Below are positions 25,224-34,903 of a DNA stretch of 64,000 nucleotides, one piece after another. Origin of the DNA: Nocardioides panzhihuensis. GTDB lineage: Bacteria > Actinomycetota > Actinomycetes > Propionibacteriales > Nocardioidaceae. Under the pieces are notes generated by a model. That model saw only the letters and a program-made list of their open reading frames with translations. It was not told the DNA's origin and ran no database searches. The stretch covers positions 4,317,501 through 4,381,500 of the forward strand of contig NZ_JACBZR010000001.1 in the NCBI RefSeq assembly GCF_013408335.1, read 5' to 3'. The position numbers and the translations under genes were made by a program. The stretch's first letter is position 1; each line of letters begins with the position of its first letter.

Positions 25224-27572
25224 TCAGGCGGCGTGCGCGGCCCCGACCTCGGCCCCGAGCTCAGCGCTGCCCTCGGCAGGCGCGAGCGCGCCACGTACGA
25301 CGTCGCGTACGTCGCTGACCAGGTTGATCGTCAGCGCCTGCTTCACCTCGTCGGGGACGTCGTCGAGGTCCGGCTCGTTGCGCTGCGGCACGAAGACCTC
25401 GGTCAGGCCGGCTCGCTGGGCGGCGAGCAGCTTCTGCTTGAGGCCGCCGATGGGCAGCACCCGCCCGGAGAGGGAGACCTCACCGGTCATGCCGACCTCG
25501 CTGCGCACCGGGCGACCGGTCGCCAGGGAGGTGAGCGCGGTGACCATCGTGATCCCGGCGCTCGGCCCGTCCTTGGGGACCGCGCCCGCGGGCACGTGGA
25601 CGTGGAGCGAGCGGTCCAGCACGGCCGGGTCGACGCCGAGCTCGGCGGCGTGCGAGCGTACGAAGGAGAGCGCGATCTGCGCGGACTCCTTCATCACCTC
25701 GCCGAGCTGACCGGTGATGTTGAGCCCGGTCCCCGAAGATCCAGCAGAGCCCTCCGCCGCGGACGCCTCGATGAAGAGCACGTCCCCGCCGAGGCCCGTG
25801 ACTGCCAGTCCGGTGGCGACACCGGGCACAGACGTACGCTCCGCCGACTCCGGAGTGAACCGCGGCCGCCCGACCAGGTCCTTGAGGTTGTCCAGGTCGA
25901 TCTCGACGTGCTCCGCCCCGGTGGCCAGCCTCGTCGCCGCCTTGCGCAGCGCCTTGGCGATGAGCCGCTCGAGCTGGCGAACGCCGGCCTCGCGGGTGTA
26001 GTTCGCCGCCAGCTCACGCAGCGCCTCGTCGGTGACGGTGGCCTCCTCGGAGGTCACCGCGGCGCGCTCGAGCTGCCGGGGCAGCAGGAAGTCGCGGGCG
26101 ATGGCGACCTTGTCGTCCTCGGTGTAGCCGTCGATCGTGACCAGCTCCATCCGGTCGAGCAGCGCCGACGGGATCTGCTCGACGACGTTGGCGGTGGCGA
26201 CGAACAGGACGTCGGAGAGGTCGAGATCGAGCTCGAGGTAGTGGTCGCGGAAGGTGTGGTTCTGCGCCGGGTCGAGCACCTCCAGCAGCGCGGCCGCAGG
26301 GTCGCCCCGGTAGTCGGAGCCGACCTTGTCGACCTCGTCGAGGAGGACGACGGGGTTCATCGAGCCGGCCTCCTTGATGGCCCGCGCGATCCGTCCGGGG
26401 AGCGCGCCGACGTAGGTGCGTCGGTGACCACGGATCTCGGCCTCGTCACGGACACCGCCCAGCGCGACGCGGACGAACTTCCGACCCAGCGACCGCGCCA
26501 CCGACTCGCCGAGGGAGGTCTTGCCGACTCCTGGCGGGCCGGCGAGCAGCACCACCGCACCGGAGCCCCGGCCGCCGATGACCTGCAGCCCGCGCTCAGC
26601 GCGCCGGGCCCGCACCGCCAGGTACTCGACGATCCGGTCCTTGACCTCGTCGAGGCCGTGGTGGTCGGCGTCGAGCACCTCGCGCGCGGCGGTCACGTCG
26701 GTGGAGTCCTCCGTGGTCACACCCCAGGGCAGCTCCAGCACGGTGTCCAGCCAGGTGCGGATCCAGGCGGTCTCGGGGTTCTGCTCGGAGCCACGCTCGA
26801 GCTTGTCGACCTCGCGCAGTGCGGCCTCGCGTACGGCCTCGGGGAGGTCGGCCGACTCGACGCGGGCCCGGTAGTCGTCAGACCCCTCGGGCTCGCCCTC
26901 GCCGAGCTCCTTGCGGATCGCGGCGAGCTGCTGGCGCAGCAGGAACTCCCGCTGCGTCTTCTCCATGCCCTCGCGTACGTCCTCGGCGATCTTGTCGGTG
27001 ACCTCGGACTCGGCGATGTACTCCTTCGCCCAGGCGATCACCTTCTCGAGGCGCTCGGTGACGTCCGGCGTCTCCAGCAGCTCGCGCTTGGCCTCGTCGT
27101 CGAGGTAGGGCGCGTAGCCGGCGGTGTCGGCGATCTCGGCCGGGTCGGTCAGCCGGTTGACCTGGTCGATGACCGGCCAGGCCTCGCGACGCTGGAGCAC
27201 CGCGACGACCAGCCGCTTGTACTCCTCGGCCAGCTCCTTCGCGTGCTCCGTCGTGGTCTCGACCGCGGGCTCGACCTCGACCCACAGGGCCGCGCCGGGG
27301 CCGGTCACACCGGCGCCGATCTTTGCGCGGCCGTCGGCCCTCAGCACCGCCGCGGGCTCACCGCCCCGGAAACGGCCGACGCGCTCGATCGTCGCGACGG
27401 CGCCGTACGTCGCGTACCGGTCCCCCAGCCGCGGCGCGACCAGCAGCCGGCTCTCCGAGCCGGCCCTGGCAGCGTCGACGGCAGCCTGCGCGGCCTCGTC
27501 GAGCTCGATCGGCACGACCATGCCCGGCAGGACCACGGCGTCGGAGACGAACAGCACGGGAAGCTTGTCCAT
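25224..27572 (-). CDS. lon: ATP-dependent protease Lon
   Basis: A 782-residue LonA protein: an N-terminal substrate domain (1-200), an AAA+ module with Walker A LAGPPGVGKTSLGES and Walker B VVLLDEVDKVG, and a C-terminal protease domain with catalytic Ser in DGPSAGITMVTAL and Lys in GGLKQKLLAAQRAG. It degrades misfolded and regulatory proteins in the cytoplasm. ATG 27572 has GGAGGG 6 nt upstream. A HAIR operator sits 16 nt upstream of the start, implying HspR heat-shock control as reported for Streptomyces lon. Confidence 0.97.
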   Translation of the reverse strand: MDKLPVLFVSDAVVLPGMVVPIELDEAAQAAVDAARAGSESRLLVAPRLGDRYATYGAVATIERVGRFRGGEPAAVLRADGRAKIGAGVTGPGAALWVEVEPAVETTTEHAKELAEEYKRLVVAVLQRREAWPVIDQVNRLTDPAEIADTAGYAPYLDDEAKRELLETPDVTERLEKVIAWAKEYIAESEVTDKIAEDVREGMEKTQREFLLRQQLAAIRKELGEGEPEGSDDYRARVESADLPEAVREAALREVDKLERGSEQNPETAWIRTWLDTVLELPWGVTTEDSTDVTAAREVLDADHHGLDEVKDRIVEYLAVRARRAERGLQVIGGRGSGAVVLLAGPPGVGKTSLGESVARSLGRKFVRVALGGVRDEAEIRGHRRTYVGALPGRIARAIKEAGSMNPVVLLDEVDKVGSDYRGDPAAALLEVLDPAQNHTFRDHYLELDLDLSDVLFVATANVVEQIPSALLDRMELVTIDGYTEDDKVAIARDFLLPRQLERAAVTSEEATVTDEALRELAANYTREAGVRQLERLIAKALRKAATRLATGAEHVEIDLDNLKDLVGRPRFTPESAERTSVPGVATGLAVTGLGGDVLFIEASAAEGSAGSSGTGLNITGQLGEVMKESAQIALSFVRSHAAELGVDPAVLDRSLHVHVPAGAVPKDGPSAGITMVTALTSLATGRPVRSEVGMTGEVSLSGRVLPIGGLKQKLLAAQRAGLTEVFVPQRNEPDLDDVPDEVKQALTINLVSDVRDVVRGALAPAEGSAELGAEVGAAHAA

Positions 27573-27587
27573 GACGGACCCTCCTAC

Positions 27588-27616
27588 AGAAGTTGAGTGA
27601 TACCCGCTCAACTTCT
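27588..27616 (-). promoter_or_regulatory. HAIR operator (HspR site) upstream of lon
   Basis: TTGAGT-N7-GCTCAA matches the HAIR consensus CTTGAGT-N7-ACTCAAG. The palindrome extends to perfect 10-bp arms AGAAGTTGAG/CTCAACTTCT with a 9-nt centre. It lies 16-44 nt upstream of the lon ATG. Confidence 0.85.
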
Positions 27617-27622
27617 GGGAGC

Positions 27623-27643
27623 AACCGGATGTTCCCTCCGGTT
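27623..27643 (-). terminator. Small hairpin after otsB
   Basis: Perfect 7-bp arms AACCGGA/TCCGGTT around a 7-nt loop, 13 nt past the otsB stop and before the lon promoter region. It is a weak terminator candidate. Confidence 0.4.
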
Positions 27644-27656
27644 AGTCTGTTCGCTG

Positions 27657-28517
27657 TCAGCGGACGGCGCCGGCTGCGTCGGCGCTCAGGCCCCGCAACA
27701 GCCCCAGCACACCCTCAGGCCCGGCCACCTCGAGGTCGGCCAGCCCAGCGAGCGGGCCTCGGTCGGGACCCGCGTGGGAGTAGACGAGAAGCGTGGGCGA
27801 TCCGGTGGTCTCACCCCAAGCCCTGACGGCCTCGAACGCCTCGATGTCACCGAGATCGTCGCCACCGAACAGGATCGCGCCGGGCGCGACCTCCGAGACC
27901 AGCGTGTCGATCGCGCGGCCCTTGTGCATGCCGGGGGCGCGCACCTCGATGACCTGCTTGCCGGGCTCGATCATCAGGCCGTGCTCGGCGGCCAGCTCGG
28001 CCAGCGGCGGGAGCAGGCGCTCGGCGAGTCCGTCGGGGTCGGGGAACCGGCGTGTGTGCACCCCGACAGCAAGCCCCTTCTCCTCGATATAGGCGTCCTG
28101 CGCCCCGTGGGCGGAGAGCACCTCCGGCAGCGCCGCCTCGAAGGCAGCCAGCCCCTCGGGCGGCGGCGGGCCGACGACGACCCGGTCCGAGCCGCTCCAG
28201 CGCTCGTTGCCGTACTGCCCGAAGACATAGATCTCCTTGCCCATCTCCGCGAGCGCATCGGCGATCGCGTCCAGTCCGCCGAGCTCGACGGCCTGCCCGG
28301 CGGGGCGGCCGGTCACGATGGCCAGCGCCTTCACCCGGGAGGCGAGACCGATCAGGACCGACGCGGCGTCCTCATGGATCCGCGCCGTAGAGGGGTCCTC
28401 GACGATCGGCGAGAGCGTCCCGTCGAAGTCGAGCCCGACGAGGGTCTCGGCGGCAGCGGACACGACCGCGGCGTACTTCTGCTCGCCTTCGGTGCCAACG
28501 GACTGGAGTTCGGCCAT
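27657..28517 (-). CDS. otsB: Trehalose-6-phosphate phosphatase
   Basis: A 286-residue HAD-superfamily phosphatase. Motif I LVGLDFDGTLSPIVEDP is at about residues 26-42, motif II IVTGRP near 69, and FGGDDLGDIEAF is the acidic motif. It removes phosphate from trehalose-6-phosphate. otsA lies about 1.1 kb away on the other strand, separated by the LytR_C and DUF3263 genes, so the pathway is clustered but not a single operon. Confidence 0.93.
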   Translation of the reverse strand: MAELQSVGTEGEQKYAAVVSAAAETLVGLDFDGTLSPIVEDPSTARIHEDAASVLIGLASRVKALAIVTGRPAGQAVELGGLDAIADALAEMGKEIYVFGQYGNERWSGSDRVVVGPPPPEGLAAFEAALPEVLSAHGAQDAYIEEKGLAVGVHTRRFPDPDGLAERLLPPLAELAAEHGLMIEPGKQVIEVRAPGMHKGRAIDTLVSEVAPGAILFGGDDLGDIEAFEAVRAWGETTGSPTLLVYSHAGPDRGPLAGLADLEVAGPEGVLGLLRGLSADAAGAVR

Positions 28518-28609
28518 GCATCAACTGTGACACGACAACGACCCCAGAGCCGACGGGGCGAGGGTGGCCGTGCGACAGATCACACGCCGTCGAGAACGGC
28601 CGGGAACCC

Positions 28610-29128
28610 TCAGAGAGCTCCGGTCAGCACGACCGTCAGCCGGTCGCCCTTCATCGAGCCCTCCACCGACAGATGGGTGCGTTTGATGCCGAGATCGTCG
28701 GCCAGCTGCTGGCCCTCGCGCTTCATCCCAGGCGGGAAGTACACGGTGTTCTCCGGGATGGAGCCCATCCAGTTGTCCTCGCCCACGACGTTCCAGCCGA
28801 CCGTCGTGGCCTTCGCCGCGACCTCACCGGCCAGGCCGCCGATGTTGCTGTTGTTGTAGACCTCGACGCTGATCTTGGCGCGGTCGACGGGCGAAGGCTC
28901 GGCCTTGGCCGGCTTCTTCGTCTCGGTCTTGGCCGCCTGCGGCGAAGCCGATGCCGATGCCGACGGGCTGCCACCGGCCTGGGCGACCTCCTTGCCCTGG
29001 TCGTCGTCGCCCCCGGTCACCCAGAAGATGACGACGGCAATGACGACGGCCACGACGCTCAGAGCGATGACAGGTGTGGGGAGCGCGACGCCGCGCTCCC
29101 CCTTCGAAGGACGTACGCAGCCGGTCAT
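28610..29128 (-). CDS. LytR C-terminal domain protein, membrane-anchored
   Basis: A 172-residue protein. It has a cytoplasmic N-terminus, one membrane segment (VIALSVVAVVIAVVIFWV, about 20-37), a Ser/Ala/Lys-rich linker, then a LytR_C domain starting near ISVEVYNNSNIGGLAGEVAA. The domain is found in actinobacterial cell envelope proteins. It begins directly after the DUF3263 stop (no gap), a pairing seen across actinobacteria. Probably envelope-related; exact role unknown. Confidence 0.85.
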   Translation of the reverse strand: MTGCVRPSKGERGVALPTPVIALSVVAVVIAVVIFWVTGGDDDQGKEVAQAGGSPSASASASPQAAKTETKKPAKAEPSPVDRAKISVEVYNNSNIGGLAGEVAAKATTVGWNVVGEDNWMGSIPENTVYFPPGMKREGQQLADDLGIKRTHLSVEGSMKGDRLTVVLTGAL

Positions 29129-29425
29129 TCAGACCTCGAAACCGAGCCGTCTCGCCGAGCGCTGACGCTGCCGGGCCGCGCGGAGCCGTCGCAGCCGGCG
29201 CACCAGCAGCGGGTCGGCCTCGAGGGCCTCCGGCTTGTCGATCAGGGCGTTGAGCACCTGGTAGTAGCGGGTGGCCGACATGTTGAACGCCTCACGCACG
29301 GCGGCTTCCTTGGCGCCTGCGTACTTCCACCACTGGCGCTCGAAGTCAAGGATCTGCTTGTCGCGCTCGCTGAGGCTCGCGGGGTCCTCACCTGGGCCTG
29401 TGACCTGCACGTTTACAGCGCTCAT
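29129..29425 (-). CDS. DUF3263 family small protein
   Basis: A 98-residue protein with LSERDKQILDFERQWWKYAG and ATRYYQVLNALID, the hallmarks of DUF3263. The ~60-residue domain looks like a helix-turn-helix fold and may bind DNA. The C-terminus is very Arg-rich. ATG 29425 is used; the frame is open upstream but overlaps otsA on the opposite strand and is not coding. Cotranscribed with the LytR_C gene. Confidence 0.85.
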   Translation of the reverse strand: MSAVNVQVTGPGEDPASLSERDKQILDFERQWWKYAGAKEAAVREAFNMSATRYYQVLNALIDKPEALEADPLLVRRLRRLRAARQRQRSARRLGFEV

Positions 29426-29593
29426 TCCTCGTCCCCCGGTGTTGTCTGCATCTGACGACAGCGTAACCCGCCGAACTACACGGCTGTGGTTCACCCTTCG
29501 GCGTGTTACTCGACAGGTATTCCGGACGGGGCGGAAGTCGTGAGTGGAACAACGGCGCGCCGAACCTGGGCCCGGTCTACTAGAGTCGGCGAT

Positions 29594-31021
29594 GTGCAGG
29601 CTGACCTGGTAATCGTGGCCAATCGGCTCCCCGTCGATCGAGTGGAGATGCCGGACGGCACGAAGGCGTGGCGACGCTCCCCTGGAGGCCTGGTCAGCGC
29701 CCTCGAACCCGTCCTGCGCGCCAACGAGGGCGTCTGGATCGGTTGGCCGGGGGGCACCGACGAGGACCTCGAGCCCTTCGAGGACGACGGTCTCAACCTG
29801 CTGCCGATGACGATGACCGCCCAGGACATCGAGGAGCACTACGAAGGCTTCTCCAACGGCACCCTGTGGCCGCTCTACCACGACGTCGTCGCCAAGCCCG
29901 AGTTCCACCGCGAGTGGTGGGACGGCTACCAGCGCGTCAACAAGAGGTTCGCCGAGAAGTGCGCCGAGGTCGCCGCCAAGGGCGCGACCGTGTGGGTGCA
30001 GGACTACCAGCTCCAGCTGGTCCCGCAGATGCTGCGCGAGCTCCGCCCCGACCTGCGCATCGGCTTCTACCTCCACATCCCGTTCCCACCTGCCGAGCTC
30101 TTCCAGCAGGTGCCGTGGCGCCGGCAGCTGCTCGAGGGCCTGCTGGGCGCCGACCTGGTCGGCTTCCAGCTTCCCCAGGCGGCACAGAACTTCGTCCGGC
30201 TGGTGCGCCAGCGGGTCGGCCACAAGACCCATCGCGACCTCGTCTACCTCCCCGACGGGCGCACGGTGCACGCGGCCGCCTTCCCGATCTCGATCGACTT
30301 CATCGGCTTCGACGAGATGGCCCACGACGAGTCCGTCAACCAGCGCGCCAAGGAGATCCGCCAACAGCTCGGCGACCCGAAGAAGATCCTTCTCGGCGTC
30401 GACCGGCTCGACTACACCAAGGGCATCTACGCCCGTCTGCGCGCGTACGGCGAGATGCTCCGCGACACCGAGCTCGACGTCGAGGACGCGATCTTCGTCC
30501 AGGTGGCGGTGCCCTCGCGCGAGCGTGTCGAGCAGTACCGCAAGCTGCGCGACGACATCGACCGGCTCGTCGGCCACCTCAACGGCGACCTCGGCCGCAT
30601 CGGCCGCCCGGCGATCTCCTACCTCCACACCTCGCTGCCACGACACGAGATGGCCGCGCTCTACCGCGCCGCCGACATCATGGTCGTCACGCCCTACCGC
30701 GACGGCATGAACCTGGTCGCGAAGGAGTACGTCGCCTGCCGCTACGACAACGACGGCGCCCTCGTCCTCTCCGAGTTCGCCGGCGCGGCCGAGGAGCTGC
30801 GCCAGGCCTGGTTGGTGAACCCCTACGACATCAACGGGATGAAGGCCGCGCTGCTGGAAGCGTACTCCGCCGAGCCGAAGGAGCTCACCCGCCGGATGAG
30901 GGCGATGCGCAAGCAGGTCGCCTCCAAGGATGTCCGCCACTGGGCCGACACGTTCCTCGAGGTGCTCGCCGCGGTGCAGAGCAGCCACACCAAGAACGTC
31001 CTTCCGCCCAACGGCAGCTAG
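29594..31021 (+). CDS. otsA: Trehalose-6-phosphate synthase
   Basis: A 475-residue GT20 glycosyltransferase that makes trehalose-6-phosphate from UDP- or GDP/ADP-glucose and glucose-6-phosphate. Conserved signatures include ANRLPVDR at the N-terminus, GWPGG, WVQDYQLQLVP, GFYLHIPFPP, VDRLDYTKGI, and TPYRDGMNLVAKEYVACR near the C-terminus. The GTG at 29594 is chosen because the family starts at DLVIVANRLP; the frame upstream is non-conserved. It is divergent from DUF3263 across 168 bp. Confidence 0.95.
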   Translation: MQADLVIVANRLPVDRVEMPDGTKAWRRSPGGLVSALEPVLRANEGVWIGWPGGTDEDLEPFEDDGLNLLPMTMTAQDIEEHYEGFSNGTLWPLYHDVVAKPEFHREWWDGYQRVNKRFAEKCAEVAAKGATVWVQDYQLQLVPQMLRELRPDLRIGFYLHIPFPPAELFQQVPWRRQLLEGLLGADLVGFQLPQAAQNFVRLVRQRVGHKTHRDLVYLPDGRTVHAAAFPISIDFIGFDEMAHDESVNQRAKEIRQQLGDPKKILLGVDRLDYTKGIYARLRAYGEMLRDTELDVEDAIFVQVAVPSRERVEQYRKLRDDIDRLVGHLNGDLGRIGRPAISYLHTSLPRHEMAALYRAADIMVVTPYRDGMNLVAKEYVACRYDNDGALVLSEFAGAAEELRQAWLVNPYDINGMKAALLEAYSAEPKELTRRMRAMRKQVASKDVRHWADTFLEVLAAVQSSHTKNVLPPNGS

Positions 31022-31049
31022 CTCCCCCCGGGCCACTAGAGTCGAGGCC

Positions 31050-32081
31050 GTGACCACCAACTCTGCTCCGATCAGGTGGGGAATCCTCGGCACCGGCCGG
31101 ATCGCCCACTCCCTAGCCACCGATCTGATGCTCGTCCCCGACGGCCAACTCGTGGCGGTCGGGTCGCGGAGCAAGGAGTCCGCGGAGACGTTCGCGCAGG
31201 TGTACGCCGCCCACGGCCCGGTTCGCGCGCACGGCTCCTACGAGGAGCTGGCCGCCGATGAGGACGTCGACGTCGTCTACGTCGCCTCCCCCCACTCCCA
31301 CCACCTCGAGCACGCCAGCCTCGTGCTGGAGGCCGGAAAGCACGTCCTGTGCGAGAAGGCGCTGACGCTCAACAGCACCGACTCGCAGACGATGGTCGAC
31401 CTGGCCACCTCCAAGAAGCTGTTCCTCATGGAGGCCATGTGGATGGCGACCAACCCGATCATCCGGCGCGTCGTCGCCGACGTGCAGTCTGGCCGCTTCG
31501 GGGTTCCCCGTCACGTACACGCCGAGCTCGGCTTCGTCGCCGATCCCGACAAGCACCAGCGCCTGCTCGACCCCGCGCTCGGCGCGAGCGCGCTGCTCGA
31601 CATGGGCATCTACCCGCTCACCTTCGCCCATCTGCTCTTCGGCGAGGCCCGAGCGCTGACCGCTCAGGCCAACATCGGCACGAGCCCTGACGGCGCCTCC
31701 GGCGGCACCTTCGACCTGGACCTGGTGATGACCGGGAAGTACGCCGGCAACGAGCTCTCCACCATGGTCGCCTCGGTCACGTCCCACTCCTCCCGCTCGG
31801 CGGCCATCGCCACCGACCAGGGCCGCGTCGAGCTGACCGACTTCCACCACCCGTCCTCGGCCGTCTTCAAGCCCGCCAACGGAGACGAGCCCGTCGAGAT
31901 CGTCGGCGACGAGCCCGTCATCGGCGCTGCGTACGGAAACGAGATCGTCGAGGTGCAGCGCTGCCTGCGTGAGGGGCTCCTGGAGTCCCCGCTGGTCCCG
32001 CACAACCAGACGCTCAGCCTGATGCGCCAGATGGACATGATCCGCGAGTCCGTCGGCGCCCGCTACGCCACCGAAGCCTGA
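31050..32081 (+). CDS. Gfo/Idh/MocA family oxidoreductase
   Basis: A 343-residue protein with an N-terminal NAD(P)-binding fold WGILGTGRIAHSLATDL (about 9-25), the signature VLCEKALTLN with the catalytic Lys of the EKP-type motif (here EKA instead of EKP), and LLDMGIYPLTFAHLLFG. This matches the dihydrodiol or sugar dehydrogenase branch. The GTG at 31050 is 28 bp after otsA, so cotranscription is possible. Substrate unknown. The 3' end runs into a palindromic array. Confidence 0.88.
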   Translation: MTTNSAPIRWGILGTGRIAHSLATDLMLVPDGQLVAVGSRSKESAETFAQVYAAHGPVRAHGSYEELAADEDVDVVYVASPHSHHLEHASLVLEAGKHVLCEKALTLNSTDSQTMVDLATSKKLFLMEAMWMATNPIIRRVVADVQSGRFGVPRHVHAELGFVADPDKHQRLLDPALGASALLDMGIYPLTFAHLLFGEARALTAQANIGTSPDGASGGTFDLDLVMTGKYAGNELSTMVASVTSHSSRSAAIATDQGRVELTDFHHPSSAVFKPANGDEPVEIVGDEPVIGAAYGNEIVEVQRCLREGLLESPLVPHNQTLSLMRQMDMIRESVGARYATEA

Positions 32082-32082
32082 C

Positions 32083-32215
32083 GAGTAGTCACCTCACAGG
32101 CCGAGTCGTCACCCCCGCCGGCCGAGACGTCACGCACGTCGGCCGAGCTGGCACCTGGATGCCAGCTCGACCGACGCAAGCGACGTCTCGACCGACGTAC
32201 CTGACGCTTCGGCTC
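32083..32215. repeat. Palindromic array, 21-nt period (locus A)
   Basis: Left-half units GAGTAGTCAC, GAGTCGTCAC, GAGACGTCAC and GAGCTGGCAC recur about every 21 nt, then inverted copies follow (GCCAGCTCGACC, GACGTCTCGACC, GACGCTTCGGC). The centre is a perfect 10-bp hairpin (32144-32153 with 32160-32169). It fills the space between two convergent genes, starting 2 nt after one stop and ending at the other, so it probably acts as a bidirectional terminator. Confidence 0.8.
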
Positions 32216-33766
32216 TCAGGCGGTGTTCGGCTTCTCGTTGAAGGAGCCGTGCGGTTGCACGACGTCGAGGAGGTCACGGATCACGTCGGGCCCAAGGGCT
32301 CCCCAGTGGTTCTTGTATCCGTAGACGCCGGCGAGGGTGCGTGACTCGTAGTCGCCGTTCATGACCTCGATGTCGTGCGGAGTGATCAGGCCGGGGTGGG
32401 CGACGCCGACGGCGGCGGAGACCTTGGTCAGCTCCCTGCGCAGGGTCCTGAGATAGCTGGCGCAGCGATCACCCTTGTCCTGCGGGTCGAGACCGCCGGA
32501 GAGCCACTTGCTCTGGGTCGCGACGCCGGTCGGACAGCTGTCGTCGTGGCACTTCTGCGCCTGGATGCAGCCGATCGACAGCATCGCCTCGCGGCCGACG
32601 TTGAGCATGTCGGCACCGAGCGCGAAGGCGACCGCGGCGTTCTCCGGCAGACCGAGCTTGGCCGACCCGATGAAGGTGACCGAGTCGGTGAGACCGAGCT
32701 CGGCGAAGGTGCCGTAGACCCGCGAGAAGCCGATCCGATACGGCATCGCGACGGCGTCGGAGAAGATCAGCGGCGCAGCGCCGGTGCCGCCCTCGCCACC
32801 GTCGACGGTGATGAAGTCGACTCCTCGTTCCCCCGACAGCATCTTGCCGGCGAGCTCCTGCCAGAACTCCATCTCCCCCACAGCCGACTTGATGCCGACC
32901 GGCAGTCCCGTCTCGGCGGCGATCATCTCGACGAAGTCGAGCATCGAGTCGACGTCGGAGAAGGCAGAGTGCCGAGACGGCGACACGCAGTCCTTGCCGA
33001 CCTCGATGCCCCGGATCTCGGCGATCTCCGGGGTCACCTTGGCCGCCGGCAGCAGCCCGCCGAGGCCCGGCTTCGCGCCCTGGGAGAGCTTGATCTCGAT
33101 CGCCTTGACCGGTGCGGCGGCGACCTTCTCCTTCAACCGCTCGATCGAGAAGGTGCCGTCCGGGTTCCGGCAGCCGAAGTAGGCGGTGCCGATCTGCCAC
33201 ACCAGATCCGCGCCACCCGCGAGATGGTAGGACGAGATGCCGCCCTCGCCGGTGTTGTGCATCGCCCCGGCACGGTGGGCGCCCAGGTTGAGCGCCTTGA
33301 TCGCCGGACCCGACAGCGATCCGAACGACATCGCCGAGATGTTGACGACCGACTCCGGCCGGAACGCCTTGGCGCGCCCCCGTGGGCCTCCGAGCACCTT
33401 CGCCGAGGGCAGCTTCGCGGCCATGTCGTGGTCGTCGGGGAGGCTGTCGGCGAACGTACGGTGCTTGATGTGGATGTGGCCCTGCATGTGCTCGACGTCG
33501 TTGTCGGTGCCGAAGCCGAAGTAGTTGTTCTGACCCTTGGACGAGGCGTACACCCAGCGCCGCTGGTCACGACTGAAGGGCCTCTCCTCGTCGTTGCTGG
33601 TCACGATGTACTGCCGCAGCTCCGGACCGATCTTCTCCATCAGGTAGCGCGCATGCCCGATCACCGGGAAGTTCCTCAGGATCGCGTGCTTGCGCTGGGT
33701 CAGGTCGCGCGCGGCGACCACACCGGCAGCAACCGCTGCTCCTCCGAGGAGGGTCGTCATCTTCAT
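32216..33766 (-). CDS. FMN-binding glutamate synthase-like protein
   Basis: A 516-residue protein. After an N-terminal hydrophobic segment it contains a glutamate synthase FMN-binding alpha/beta barrel: FRPESVVNISAMSFGSLSG, MHNTGEGGISSYH, IEIKLSQGAKPGLGG, DFITVDGGEGGTGAAP, and the cysteine-rich CIQAQKCHDDSCPTGVATQ that binds a 3Fe-4S cluster in GltB. It lacks the glutaminase and GXGXG domains, so it is not a complete GltB and may be a membrane-associated amidotransferase-independent variant. The physiological reaction is uncertain. Confidence 0.9.
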   Translation of the reverse strand: MKMTTLLGGAAVAAGVVAARDLTQRKHAILRNFPVIGHARYLMEKIGPELRQYIVTSNDEERPFSRDQRRWVYASSKGQNNYFGFGTDNDVEHMQGHIHIKHRTFADSLPDDHDMAAKLPSAKVLGGPRGRAKAFRPESVVNISAMSFGSLSGPAIKALNLGAHRAGAMHNTGEGGISSYHLAGGADLVWQIGTAYFGCRNPDGTFSIERLKEKVAAAPVKAIEIKLSQGAKPGLGGLLPAAKVTPEIAEIRGIEVGKDCVSPSRHSAFSDVDSMLDFVEMIAAETGLPVGIKSAVGEMEFWQELAGKMLSGERGVDFITVDGGEGGTGAAPLIFSDAVAMPYRIGFSRVYGTFAELGLTDSVTFIGSAKLGLPENAAVAFALGADMLNVGREAMLSIGCIQAQKCHDDSCPTGVATQSKWLSGGLDPQDKGDRCASYLRTLRRELTKVSAAVGVAHPGLITPHDIEVMNGDYESRTLAGVYGYKNHWGALGPDVIRDLLDVVQPHGSFNEKPNTA

Positions 33767-33827
33767 GTACGTCTTCCTACCGGGCGGTCACCCACTTGTA
33801 AACGTGGCGACGGTGTCGTCGGTTCGC

Positions 33828-34826
33828 TCAGGCGAGCTCGGGGATGACCTGCGACTCGAAGAGCTCGAGCGAGGAGCGGTCGTAGGCGGCATCGGGGAAG
33901 TAGCCGATGGCGTACGTCATCCCGAGCTCCTCCATCGCCTTGAGCCGCTCGACGACCTGTTCGGGAGTGCCGGCGAGCGCGCCGGGGCCGCTGCTGTTCG
34001 CGATGATCTCGGCGGTCTTGTCCTCACCGAGGTGCGGCAGCAGCCGCGCCTTCCAGGCGGCCAGCTTGTCGGCGACCTCGGCCTCGGTCTCGCCCAGCAC
34101 CACGTTGTAGTTGGAGGAGCGGGTGATCTCGGAGAAGTCACGCCCGAGGCTCTCGCAGTGCGCCGCGAGGATGTCCGACTTGGCCTTGAACGTCTCCGGG
34201 TCGCCGAGGAAGTTGGTGTAGTCGGCGTACTGCGCGGCGATCTTCAGGGTCACCTTCTCGCCACCACCCGCGATCCACAGCGGGATCCCGGAGCGGCCCT
34301 TCTGGATCGGCAGCGGCTGGCAGATGGCGCCGTCGACCTGGTAGTACTTCCCGTCCAGCGACGAGACGCCCGTGGTCCAGGCCTGCTGGAAGATCTGGAC
34401 GCCCTCGCGGAGCATCCCGAGCCGGTCACGGGCCTCGGGGAAGCCGTAGCCGTAAGCGCGCCACTCGTGCTCGTACCACCCCGCGCCGATCCCCATCTCG
34501 ATCCGGCCACCGCTGATGTGGTCGGTGGTCGCGGCGACCTTCGCCAGGTAGGCCGGGTTGCGGTAGGACATGCACGAGCACATCTGGCCGAGCCGCACCC
34601 GCGACGTCACCGCGCCCAGACCGGCCATCAGCGACCAGGCCTCGTGCGTGGCCTCCTCGGACGGAACCGGCGTGGTGTGGAAGTGGTCGTAGACCCAGAT
34701 GCTCTCCCAGGAGGAGCCGGAGTCTGCGTACGTCGCCAGGTCCTTCATCGTCGTCCACTGGTCCGCCGGGTCGATCCCGACGAGGTCGAAGCGCCATCCC
34801 TGCGGGACGAAGAAACCGAACTTCAT
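33828..34826 (-). CDS. LLM class F420-dependent oxidoreductase
   Basis: A 332-residue protein of the luciferase-like monooxygenase fold. It opens [12 protein letters not shown], and later has [17 protein letters not shown] and [20 protein letters not shown], typical of the F420-using actinobacterial branch. It reduces or oxidises an unknown substrate with coenzyme F420. It is on the same strand as the FMN protein 61 bp downstream and may be cotranscribed with it. Confidence 0.88.
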   Translation of the reverse strand: MKFGFFVPQGWRFDLVGIDPADQWTTMKDLATYADSGSSWESIWVYDHFHTTPVPSEEATHEAWSLMAGLGAVTSRVRLGQMCSCMSYRNPAYLAKVAATTDHISGGRIEMGIGAGWYEHEWRAYGYGFPEARDRLGMLREGVQIFQQAWTTGVSSLDGKYYQVDGAICQPLPIQKGRSGIPLWIAGGGEKVTLKIAAQYADYTNFLGDPETFKAKSDILAAHCESLGRDFSEITRSSNYNVVLGETEAEVADKLAAWKARLLPHLGEDKTAEIIANSSGPGALAGTPEQVVERLKAMEELGMTYAIGYFPDAAYDRSSLELFESQVIPELA

Positions 34827-34903
34827 GTCTACTCCTTGATGAGTCCAACCTGAGCTGCCACGGACAACTTAACCCTCGGCGCCAGCCGATACCCTCACCT
34901 TTT

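Noticed and set aside
25233..27596. Plus-strand open frame of nearly 790 codons opposite lon
   Set aside because: Antisense shadow of lon; it is rich in Arg, Gly, Leu and Val with no motif.
29426..31174. Minus-strand open frame upstream of and in frame with the DUF3263 gene
   Set aside because: It is antisense to otsA, and the DUF3263 start at 29425 matches the known domain boundary.
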